This document shows positions 1-5,422 of a stretch of DNA of 6,650 nt, in pieces. The number at the start of each line of letters is the position of its first letter. Within the stretch, counting starts at the first letter, position 1. Source of the DNA: an uncultured Bacteroidales bacterium (lineage in GTDB: Bacteria > Bacteroidota > Bacteroidia > Bacteroidales > Bacteroidaceae); contig CACZRQ010000310.1 of assembly GCA_902783615.1 (NCBI GenBank), positions 1 to 6,650 of the forward strand, in the 5' to 3' direction. The position numbers and the translations under genes were made by a program. The notes under the pieces are model-generated. The model saw nothing but the letters and a program-made list of their open reading frames with translations. It was not told where the DNA came from and made no database searches.

Positions 1-7
1 AGAAATT

Positions 8-60
8 CATATTACATATTTATATTAATAATATTATTATTAATATAAATATGTAATATG
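8..60. repeat. Perfect AT-rich inverted repeat (24-bp arms, 5-nt loop)
   Basis: Bases 8-31 are the exact reverse complement of bases 37-60, with the 5-base spacer TATTA between them. The arms begin CATATTACATATTTA and contain only two G/C pairs, so the element would form a long hairpin or cruciform. It is not a usual rho-independent terminator because it lacks a GC-rich stem and a following T-tract. No reading frame covers it. It could be an extruding palindrome, a protein-binding site or the relic of a small mobile element. The repeat itself is read directly; its role is unknown. Confidence 0.9.
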
Positions 61-79
61 GTTATAATGATTATAAATT

Positions 80-111
80 CTATCCATTTCCTCCATCTAT
101 CCATCCATTCC
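80..111. repeat. Pyrimidine-rich degenerate TCCA/ATCC tract
   Basis: This stretch is built from imperfect copies of TCCA and ATCC. The octamer CTATCCAT occurs at 80-87 and again at 97-104, followed directly by another CCAT. It is low-complexity sequence between the AT palindrome and the 8-bp tandem repeat, with no reading frame across it. I see no functional assignment beyond simple-sequence DNA. Confidence 0.5.
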
Positions 112-157
112 CAAGGTTACTACCATCCCTTGCGAACATGAAAAACCTAAATGTCCA

Positions 158-188
158 AAGTGAGTAAGTGAGTAAGTGAGTAAGTGAG
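158..188. repeat. 8-bp tandem repeat, unit AAGTGAGT, about 3.9 copies
   Basis: Three perfect copies of AAGTGAGT (158-165, 166-173, 174-181) are followed by seven bases of a fourth (182-188). The array lies about 90 bp upstream of the promoter at 279-286 and is not in any evident gene. A unit of 8 bp is not a multiple of three. Slippage here could change the spacing of upstream elements relative to the promoter, but no regulatory role is shown. Confidence 0.92.
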
Positions 189-255
189 AGCAGAGCCATG
201 CTTGCTTGAGTTCTGCCGCACGTGAGAGTTATCGATGGCTGTGCACAGAAAATAA

Positions 256-286
256 TTGGAAATAATAGCAGACCTTCCTATTTTTG
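256..286 (+). promoter_or_regulatory. Bacteroidetes-type promoter for the GH35 remnant
   Basis: TATTTTTG at 279-286 matches the Bacteroidetes -7 consensus TAnnTTTG exactly. A TTG at 256-258 lies 20 bases upstream, within the usual 19-21 base spacing to the -33 element. Transcription would start a few bases after 286, giving a leader of roughly 25-30 nt before the ATG at 318. An AAAAGG stretch just upstream of that ATG could help ribosome binding. The match is by eye. Confidence 0.65.
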
Positions 287-317
287 CACCAAATTAATGT
301 GATACTGCAAAAGGATT

Positions 318-583
318 ATGAAAGCTTTTAAATACCTATTGGCAAGTGTGGCACTACTGACAGCCACCTGTATGGCGGCACAGGAGATGCCTCGTCTTAG
401 CAAGACCAACGACGGAAGGATACAACTTTTGGTAAATGGACAACCATTTATCGCCTTGAGTGGAGAACTGCACAACTCCACCACTGGTAGCACGGCTTAT
501 ATGACAGTTGTTTGGCATACAGAGGACCGACCATCCCCGCTGGCACAGTCAAGATGTTTCGGGTAAAAGTATTTGAGTACTAA
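318..583 (+). pseudogene. Internally deleted GH35 beta-galactosidase remnant (DUF5597-type)
   Basis: As written the frame encodes 82 residues and stops at 564-566. Residues 1-21 are a signal peptide ending in Ala-Ala-Gln. Residues 24-64 look like the start of Bacteroidetes GH35 beta-galactosidases: MPRL, then LLVNGQPFIALSGELHNS, then a TGSTAYM..VW stretch. This is the first strand of the catalytic barrel, in enzymes usually over 500 residues long. After Val-Val-Trp (about 513) the similarity ends. In a different frame, bases 524-583 read GPTIPAGTVKMFRVKVFEY and stop at TAA 581-583. That resembles the hydrophobic, Tyr-ending C-terminal strand of the same proteins. The simplest reading is that the promoter, N-terminus and C-terminus survive while the middle of the gene is deleted with a frame change near 513-524. 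All catalytic residues are missing. Assignment of the N-terminus is fairly firm; that of the C-terminus is less so. Confidence 0.7.
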
Positions 584-593
584 TTGTTACTTT

Positions 594-605
594 TGTTTCG
601 AAACA
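594..605. repeat. 12-bp perfect palindrome TGTTTCGAAACA
   Basis: Bases 594-605 read the same on both strands. The palindrome lies between the end of the GH35 remnant and its terminator, and about 60 bp beyond the end of the convergent operon. It could be a protein-binding site or chance. Nothing else in the window repeats it that I noticed. Confidence 0.5.
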
Positions 606-617
606 GATATTACCTAA

Positions 618-646
618 GATTGTTAGCTTGTGCTACAATCCTTTTT
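618..646 (+). terminator. Rho-independent terminator after the GH35 remnant
   Basis: GATTGT at 618-623 and AGC at 625-627 pair with GCT at 632-634 and ACAATC at 635-640, leaving a single bulged T at 624 and the loop TTGT. The plus strand continues with C and five T residues (642-646). This is a normal intrinsic terminator for rightward transcription. Read leftward, the hairpin is followed by TTAGGTAAT rather than a T-tract, so it would be a poor terminator for the minus-strand operon ending at 664. Confidence 0.75.
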
Positions 647-663
647 CGTGGTCTTCTCTAAGT

Positions 664-1104
664 TTACTTCTTAAAGATGTACGACATCGCTGCTGGGTCC
701 AGCGGATCCATATCAATCAGCTCAAGGTTCTTCACCATGTGGAGGGTACCTTGTTTGTAAGTTTGGAAATGCTCGCTGGCAATATGGCTCTGGTAGGCCT
801 CCTGGTCGCGATAGATCTCCAAGATGCGAATCTGGGTGTTGTCGGCCTTGATCTTTGAAGGATAGATGCAGATTACGCCCGGCTCCTTCTTCACTGACTC
901 ACCACCTACTGTAGCGGCAGCTGCCAAATACTCGTCCAGATACTCAGGATAAACCTCGATTACAGAGAGGCGCACCAACATCTTGGCTGGGTCATACACC
1001 TTCACCTCTTCCTGCTGGCTCTCAGCCACAGGCTTGCTTTCATTACAACTTGTCATCATTCCCATCATCATGATGCCCATGAGGGCAATTAATAGTTTCT
1101 TCAT
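664..1104 (-). CDS. ABM-fold (YgiN-like) monooxygenase domain lipoprotein
   Basis: This 146-residue protein is the last gene of the operon. A Met-rich hydrophobic leader ends in MMTSC, so Cys20 is a probable lipidation site, followed by an acidic polar linker to about residue 40. Residues 42-135 resemble the antibiotic biosynthesis monooxygenase (ABM) ferredoxin-like fold. They show a first strand MLVRLSVIEV, the EPGVICIYPSK turn and strand, the RILEIYRDQEAYQSHI segment, and a His at 112 in SEHF. Family members include quinol monooxygenase YgiN and heme-degrading enzymes, and most are cytoplasmic dimers. An envelope-anchored form is less usual. The ATG overlaps the stop of the upstream amidohydrolase by one base (TAATG), which suggests translational coupling. 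The substrate is unknown. The fold call is fairly safe, but enzymatic activity is only inferred. Confidence 0.8.
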   Translation of the reverse strand: MKKLLIALMGIMMMGMMTSCNESKPVAESQQEEVKVYDPAKMLVRLSVIEVYPEYLDEYLAAAATVGGESVKKEPGVICIYPSKIKADNTQIRILEIYRDQEAYQSHIASEHFQTYKQGTLHMVKNLELIDMDPLDPAAMSYIFKK

Positions 1105-2108
1105 TATTCAAATAGTTTTATAGCATTATCTTTCAAAAACATCTCTACGTAGGGAGCCAATTCGCTATCAGCCTTTAACTCTTCTCGTAATTGTTTGATT
1201 TTCTGCACTAATACAGACGCAGCTACGTATGGGTAATCAGTACCATACATAATGTGTGAGGGTTCTGTCACCGTCAGCATCATCTTGATGACCTGAGGCG
1301 AAGCAGCTCCAGCCAAATCATAGTACAAGCATTTCAGGTTAGCCTCCCAATCAATATCACCCACCATATCCTTAGCCCTTACAGCTGGATAAACAGCCTT
1401 CATGCGAGGAATGGCCAAAGGCATGTATGAACCACAATGAGGCACCACCACCTTCATACCTGAATAGCGGGCCAGCACATTGCGGGTAATCATATTGGCC
1501 AAAGCCCGTGTGGTTTCTGCCACATACTCATACATCGCCAAGGGAGTCTGCTTCATCACCACCGGTGAATAAGGTTCTGGCTTGTGGGGATGCAAGATTA
1601 CCACAGCTTTCCTATCACTCAGCAGTTGCATCAATGGATCGAGGGCTGGGTCACCCAGATACTGTCCTCTTACATTGGTAGCCAGCTTGATGCCATCGGC
1701 ATGAAGGGTATCCAGCGCATAGATCGCCTCACGCATCGCTGCTTCCACATTAGGCAAAGGCACTGCCGCACAGAAGAGGAACCTGCCCGGATACTCAGCC
1801 TTCAGTTTAGCCCCGGCCTCGTTGGCCTCACGGATAGCAGCCACCGACTCGGCATCATCGCCAAAATAGGGCTGTGGAGCTGGCAAAGTCAATACCGAAG
1901 TCTCTATGCCAGCATTGTCCATAAATGCCAAGTGGTCTTCCACCGTCCAGTCGGGAATGGGGAAACCTTCCTCCTGCAAAGCATCATGCTTTTCCAACAT
2001 CTGCAAATAATCAGGGGTCGTGTAGTGGCTATGCAGATCTATCGCCACCTGGGCATTCGCCATTATACTCACAGCAAACGAGGATAAAAACAACAGGATT
2101 TTTTTCAT
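1104..2108 (-). CDS. Exported amidohydrolase, ACMSD-like (Amidohydro_2) family
   Basis: From the ATG at 2108 the product is 334 residues. Residues 1-20 are a signal peptide (MKKILLF... ending MANAQ). The rest is a metal-dependent TIM-barrel hydrolase of the Amidohydro_2 type. It has the HSH metal motif at residues 26-28, a HPH at 173-175, a His at 224 (VVPHCGS) and the Asp at 291 in YGTDYP. This order of His-x-His, His, His and Asp is that of aminocarboxymuconate-semialdehyde decarboxylase and related aromatic-acid decarboxylases. Those relatives are normally cytoplasmic, so the export signal is notable. An ATG two codons upstream (2114) overlaps the preceding TGA as ATGA and is an alternative start. 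An ATG further upstream (2153) would add an implausible N-terminus. It could be a hydrolase rather than a decarboxylase, and the substrate is unknown. Confidence 0.85.
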   Translation of the reverse strand: MKKILLFLSSFAVSIMANAQVAIDLHSHYTTPDYLQMLEKHDALQEEGFPIPDWTVEDHLAFMDNAGIETSVLTLPAPQPYFGDDAESVAAIREANEAGAKLKAEYPGRFLFCAAVPLPNVEAAMREAIYALDTLHADGIKLATNVRGQYLGDPALDPLMQLLSDRKAVVILHPHKPEPYSPVVMKQTPLAMYEYVAETTRALANMITRNVLARYSGMKVVVPHCGSYMPLAIPRMKAVYPAVRAKDMVGDIDWEANLKCLYYDLAGAASPQVIKMMLTVTEPSHIMYGTDYPYVAASVLVQKIKQLREELKADSELAPYVEMFLKDNAIKLFE

Positions 2109-2110
2109 TA

Positions 2111-2677
2111 TCATTTCAAATTGGCAGCAAATTCTTTTCCTAACTTCACACAATCGCCAATCACCTCGCCTGTACGCAGGTACTTGTAGGTTGGCATCTC
2201 GAAAAGAACAGGCTTCAGCAGGTTGTAGTCGATCTTACCATTAGCATCGAGCAGGTTCTCCTCAATGTAAGTGTTTTTAATTTCGCAAATGAAATTCTCG
2301 AAATTGTCGATGCAATAGGTATCAATCACCTCACACTCCATACACAAAGGGGACTTCTCAATAACAGGTGTGCCATTTTCGCCCAAATGATACTCGAATG
2401 CTTTCGCTTTATCTACCTTGGCACCGCTCACTGTTCCTGCATAGTCAGCCTGAGCTACCCAATCTTCACTGATCAAGTTGATTGACAGTTTCTTGGTAGC
2501 CTTCACTGCCTGATTGCTGAAATGCACATTATGCATACTTACCAACAGTTTACTGTGGCTTACAATACCGACATGAGCCACCAACAGGAAATTCACTTTT
2601 CCATCCTCTCCTACCGTACCAACAACTGTTGCCGGTGTAGGATACAGCGCAAATTTTGAACCAATATTCTTTTTCAT
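2111..2677 (-). CDS. Flavin reductase-like FMN-binding split-barrel protein
   Basis: This 188-residue protein has no signal peptide and is probably cytoplasmic. Residues 10-170 fit the flavin reductase-like split barrel. They include the opening YPTPATVVGTV strand, NFLLVAHVGIVS (residues 29-40) at the usual flavin phosphate-contact region, the SNQAVKATKKLSINLIS segment (54-70), and a long variable part ending in a Tyr-Lys-Tyr strand. Family members bind FMN and either reduce flavin with NAD(P)H for partner oxygenases or act as flavoenzymes themselves. Cysteines occur at 112, 115, 122 and 131. CMEC at 112-115 could be a redox or metal pair, but this spacing may be chance. Its stop sits two bases before the next start, or overlaps it as ATGA if the alternative start is used. 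Partner and electron acceptor are not evident; an oxidoreductase role in the operon is inferred. Confidence 0.8.
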   Translation of the reverse strand: MKKNIGSKFALYPTPATVVGTVGEDGKVNFLLVAHVGIVSHSKLLVSMHNVHFSNQAVKATKKLSINLISEDWVAQADYAGTVSGAKVDKAKAFEYHLGENGTPVIEKSPLCMECEVIDTYCIDNFENFICEIKNTYIEENLLDANGKIDYNLLKPVLFEMPTYKYLRTGEVIGDCVKLGKEFAANLK

Positions 2678-2696
2678 AACTTTTCAAACCATATTG

Positions 2697-2795
2697 TTAA
2701 ATACTCTTACCTAATTCATAAGCTTTATCGCCATAGTTTGTATGACGGATAGAACCTGCTGCCCCTGCATAAATCATGAACTTTCGTCTTCTCAT
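2697..2795 (-). pseudogene. 32-codon mini-ORF, possible collapsed Tat-leader gene
   Basis: An uninterrupted 32-codon frame lies in the operon, 6 nt after the cupin-CMD stop and 19 nt before the flavin reductase start. It begins MRRRKFMIYAGAAGS, which looks like a twin-arginine export leader (Arg-Arg-x-Phe, then a small-residue hydrophobic run) cut off after about 15 residues. It then runs directly into the polar tail IRHTNYGDKAYELGKSI, which reads like the last helix of a soluble protein. I do not recognise the parent family. The spacing is that of a normal operon gene. The most economical reading is an in-frame internal deletion joining the first and last codons of an exported redox-type protein. 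A genuine small protein is the alternative. The ORF is seen directly; its origin is inferred. Confidence 0.5.
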
Positions 2796-2801
2796 ATTCT
2801 A

Positions 2802-3998
2802 TTATTTATTTTGCTCAAGCATTTCCACGATAATGCGTAAGGTATTTATAACGGTAGGGAAGCCCACATGCGGAAGGCATTGTATTACGGCAGCTACCAC
2901 CGTTTCAGGACTGTTGCCTGCTTTGAGGCATCCCATGAAGTGGGAGTGAAGCTGACTATTGGCCTGCAGGACGGTGAGCACCACATAGGTAAGCAGTTCG
3001 TGCATCTCCAGAGGCAGCCCACTGCGTGAATAGATATCGCCAAAGCAAAAGTCGGTCAGCAAGTCGGCCATCTGTTGCCCCATCTCCCCAGGCAGTCCGC
3101 TCATGGCACGACTTATGCCTCCGTTGTACAGGTTGCTTTGTATGGCATCGCCTTTGGCATGGCGTGTTTCGTCCGTCACTCTACCCTGGTCGGGCAAAGG
3201 TAATTCCACCCCTCTTTCTTTGAAGACTTTGTTCATCTCTTCCACAGCATTCAGTACGTAGGGGAAACCTCGGAAGGGAGCTACGAGATAGATAGCCTCA
3301 CGCACCTCGATGGGAGAAGCCCCAGCCTGGAGTGCAGCACGCACGTGTGTGCTAAGCTGCTGGTAGGCGTTCATAGAAGTCAGGGCCACACACGACACCA
3401 GTTCGCGAGTCTTCAGGTCAAGGTTACCAATGTTGCGCACATCTTTTCCGTATACCCGCTGCATGATGGCCATCAGTTCTGGGTCATTCTTCACAGCTGG
3501 CTGAGTCTGCGCAGCAAACTCCTCGTCAGTCACAGGACCAAAACGCTCTACATGCTCCTTGTCTGTCAGGTCGGTGACAGTAATGCACAAGCAAGCACCA
3601 TTCTCTGTGGCACCGTTCCAGTGTTTCACGTTGGTAGGAGTCACTAAATAGTCGCCCTTCTTCAGCAGCCTTTTGGGCTGTCCTTCTTCCTGATAGTAAC
3701 CCTCACCCTCTAAGATGAGCAGTGCCTGCTCAGCATCTGGATGAAGGTGCCAGTAGTTGCGCGAGCCTGGAGTGAACAAGAAATGCGCCACCATGCTGCC
3801 TTCAGAATTTTTCAGCAAGTCCACATAGACGTTTCCTGTATTCCCCTCGCCAGCCAAGGCAGTGAGTGGAAAGCTGACAGGCAGTCCGTACAGTTGCTCC
3901 AGTGCTCTCACATCTATTTGCTGTGTATTCTGCGCCCTTGTTTGTTGCGTCATACTTGTTAGCAATCCAAATATAAACAGTGCTATTAGTTTTCTCAT
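2802..3998 (-). CDS. Exported cupin plus double carboxymuconolactone decarboxylase (CMD) fusion
   Basis: The 398-residue product starts with a signal peptide (residues 1-23, ending TRAQ). Residues 65-145 are a cupin: motif 1 has His84, His86 and Glu90 (HLHPDAE), and motif 2 is KKGDYLVTPTNVKHW with His126. These are likely the four metal ligands. Residues 174-262 and 297-395 are two CMD/AhpD-like helical domains. Each has a conserved Glu (199 in RELVS, 334 in HELLTY), a His about 18 residues later (218; 351 or 353) and a Gly in the ALQAGAS and CLKAGNS turns. Neither domain has the CxxC of AhpD peroxidases, which favours a decarboxylase- or isomerase-type fold over a disulfide peroxidase. The start at 3998 is chosen because it gives a signal peptide and is preceded by AAAGGAG. 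An in-frame ATG at 4037 would lie inside the upstream gene. Domain calls are firm; the reaction is unknown. Confidence 0.88.
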   Translation of the reverse strand: MRKLIALFIFGLLTSMTQQTRAQNTQQIDVRALEQLYGLPVSFPLTALAGEGNTGNVYVDLLKNSEGSMVAHFLFTPGSRNYWHLHPDAEQALLILEGEGYYQEEGQPKRLLKKGDYLVTPTNVKHWNGATENGACLCITVTDLTDKEHVERFGPVTDEEFAAQTQPAVKNDPELMAIMQRVYGKDVRNIGNLDLKTRELVSCVALTSMNAYQQLSTHVRAALQAGASPIEVREAIYLVAPFRGFPYVLNAVEEMNKVFKERGVELPLPDQGRVTDETRHAKGDAIQSNLYNGGISRAMSGLPGEMGQQMADLLTDFCFGDIYSRSGLPLEMHELLTYVVLTVLQANSQLHSHFMGCLKAGNSPETVVAAVIQCLPHVGFPTVINTLRIIVEMLEQNK

Positions 3999-4009
3999 CG
4001 CAAAGTCAT

Positions 4010-4016
4010 CTCCTTT
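4010..4016 (-). promoter_or_regulatory. Shine-Dalgarno-like AAAGGAG before the cupin-CMD gene
   Basis: On the minus strand AAAGGAG begins at the last base of the aldo/keto reductase stop codon and ends 11 nt before the ATG at 3998. Strong purine Shine-Dalgarno sequences are uncommon in Bacteroidales, where ribosomes use them weakly. The site supports the 3998 start but may count for little. The spacing is slightly long. Confidence 0.4.
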
Positions 4017-4945
4017 CAATCCATTGGATGCTCCCAAGAGCCACGGGTATCAACGCCAGCAGCTTCTGCCAAACGTTCCAGTTCGGCAACCTCTGCATCA
4101 GAAAGAGCAATCTTGGCTGCTTCCGCTGCTTCAAGCACATGCTTTGGCTTGGTAGCGCCAATAATAGGCATGGCACCTTTGGCAATGGCCCAAGCGATGC
4201 CGATCTGAGAAACAGAAGCACCATACTTCTCGCCTATGGTCTTCATGCCGTTGATCAGTGCCTCCAGCTGTGGCAGCACCTTGTTATATTTCTCACCACG
4301 ATCGCTACCTGCTGGCAATGGGTTCTGTGTGTTATATTTACCCGACAAGGCACCCTGCTCCAGCACCATGTAGGCCCAGAACTCAATACCATTTTCCTTG
4401 CAGTAATCCAGCACACCACCACGCTCTGAAGAACGATAGAGCAGACTGAAATGGTTCTGCACGGCAGATACCTGGAATCCTGCCTCGCCAAGTATCTCGT
4501 TGGCACGCTTCAACTCAGCCAGGTTGTGATTGGAAACACCCACACGCTTCACCTTACCGCTCTGCAACAGAGGAATCAGGCCAGGAGTCCAACGCTCCAC
4601 ATCAGCTGGGTTGTGAATCCAGTACATATCGATGTAGTCGGTCTGCAACAGGCGCAGGCTGTTCGTAATCATCTCATCCACTGTCTGCCCCATCTGTGGC
4701 GTAAACTTGGTAGAGAGCACCACCTCCTGACGAGGATAAGCCTTAGCCAACTCGCCCAAAATAGACTCCGAAGCGCCCATACCATATACCGTCGCTGTGT
4801 CCCATACGTTCAATCCAGCCTGCATAGCAGCATCGAACACAGGTTTCAAACTGTCCTTTTCCAAATGGTTACCAAACACCTGATCACCACCTACTGCACC
4901 CGATCCCCATGACCAAGTACCTAAAGCTATTTTCGGCTCTTTCAT
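4016..4945 (-). CDS. Aldo/keto reductase
   Basis: This 309-residue TIM-barrel oxidoreductase is a full-length member of the aldo/keto reductase superfamily. The catalytic tetrad is complete: Asp49 (WDTATVYG), Tyr54, Lys80 (LSTKF) and His111 (WIHNP). The family hallmarks VGVSNHN at residues 136-141 and QNHFSLLYR at 163-171 are present. The C-terminal IIGATKPKHVLEAAEA (261-276) is the usual binding loop for the NADP 2'-phosphate, so NADPH is the likely cofactor. It has no export signal and should be cytoplasmic. It would reduce an aldehyde, ketone or quinone-like carbonyl to the alcohol. Its start is 10 nt after the stop of the first operon gene, and its stop is 17 nt before the cupin-CMD start. 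The family is certain; the natural substrate is not visible. Confidence 0.93.
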   Translation of the reverse strand: MKEPKIALGTWSWGSGAVGGDQVFGNHLEKDSLKPVFDAAMQAGLNVWDTATVYGMGASESILGELAKAYPRQEVVLSTKFTPQMGQTVDEMITNSLRLLQTDYIDMYWIHNPADVERWTPGLIPLLQSGKVKRVGVSNHNLAELKRANEILGEAGFQVSAVQNHFSLLYRSSERGGVLDYCKENGIEFWAYMVLEQGALSGKYNTQNPLPAGSDRGEKYNKVLPQLEALINGMKTIGEKYGASVSQIGIAWAIAKGAMPIIGATKPKHVLEAAEAAKIALSDAEVAELERLAEAAGVDTRGSWEHPMD

Positions 4946-4955
4946 TGTCTATATT

Positions 4956-5357
4956 TTAGTTGTTATTATTGTTTTCTGATTCTTGTCTTCTGGGAGGTGT
5001 TGCAGGAGTAAACATACGAACGGTGCGACCACCAAGTCCGTATTTCTCACGCAGGGCAGCAGCCTCAGTCATGGCAGGAGAACTGTGATAGCGATTCAGG
5101 GCTTCCTGATTCTCCCAACTGTCGATAAGCAGCAGGCCATTAGGGTCATCAGCAGGGAAGAAATACTCGTAGCCTAAGCATCCCTCTACGGCACGAATCC
5201 GTGCAGCAATACCGCTTGACTCCATCTCCTCCACATATTTACGAACATTGCCGTTCTCAGCCGTATATCTGATGTTAATAGTAATTTGTGCATCAACATT
5301 CATAGATGACAAAAGGAACATTGCAAAAGCAAAAGCAAAAAATAATTTCGTTTTCAT
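4956..5357 (-). CDS. Exported ABM-fold (putative quinol monooxygenase-like) protein
   Basis: This is the first gene of the operon, 133 residues. Residues 1-24 form a signal peptide with an alternating Phe-Ala core ending VDAQ, without a lipobox, so the protein is likely periplasmic. Residues 26-116 match the ABM ferredoxin-like fold: an ITINIRYTA strand, a helix ending before VEGCLGYEYFF (57-67), then DPNGLLLIDSWENQEALNRYHSS (71-93), the family's strand-Trp-x-x-x-x-Ala-x-x-x-His pattern. YgiN-type relatives oxidise quinols without a metal or added cofactor; others trap or degrade small hydrophobic molecules. The tail after 120 is Pro-Arg-rich and ends in five Asn. It is the first of two ABM proteins in the operon. 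The other is a lipoprotein with different sequence, so they are not a recent tandem duplication. Activity is inferred only. Confidence 0.82.
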   Translation of the reverse strand: MKTKLFFAFAFAMFLLSSMNVDAQITINIRYTAENGNVRKYVEEMESSGIAARIRAVEGCLGYEYFFPADDPNGLLLIDSWENQEALNRYHSSPAMTEAAALREKYGLGGRTVRMFTPATPPRRQESENNNNN

Positions 5358-5390
5358 AATCCGTTCTTTTAATGTTTAACTTTTCTGCTG

Positions 5391-5398
5391 CAAAATTA
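5391..5398 (-). promoter_or_regulatory. -7 element of the operon promoter, weak -33
   Basis: On the minus strand, TAATTTTG (5398 to 5391) matches TAnnTTTG exactly and lies 33 nt upstream of the first operon ATG at 5357. The only TTTG upstream (5428-5425) is 26 nt away, longer than the usual 19-21, so the -33 element is effectively absent. A promoter with a good -7 but no -33 fits one that needs an activator, and the direct repeat at 5423-5458 sits where such an activator would bind. Confidence 0.6.
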
Positions 5399-5422
5399 CA
5401 GCAAATGTAAGTGAAAATAATA

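Noticed and set aside
1..278. Possible mobile element or origin in the repeat-rich left end.
   Set aside because: There is no transposase, integrase, terminal repeat pair with a target duplication, or DnaA-box cluster. Only separate simple repeats and one palindrome are present.
618..640. The hairpin after the GH35 remnant as a shared bidirectional terminator for the minus-strand operon.
   Set aside because: Read leftward, the stem is followed by TTAGGTAAT rather than a T-tract, so only rightward termination is supported.
3999..4037. An upstream ATG adding 13 residues to the cupin-CMD protein.
   Set aside because: It would bury the signal peptide behind a polar extension and overlap the aldo/keto reductase gene. 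The start at 3998 gives a clean leader and a purine-rich site upstream.
4255..4912. Long open frames on the plus strand and other minus frames across the aldo/keto reductase and neighbouring genes.
   Set aside because: They lie opposite or out of frame with well-supported genes, lack family features and have Cys/His/Arg-rich composition typical of antisense frames.
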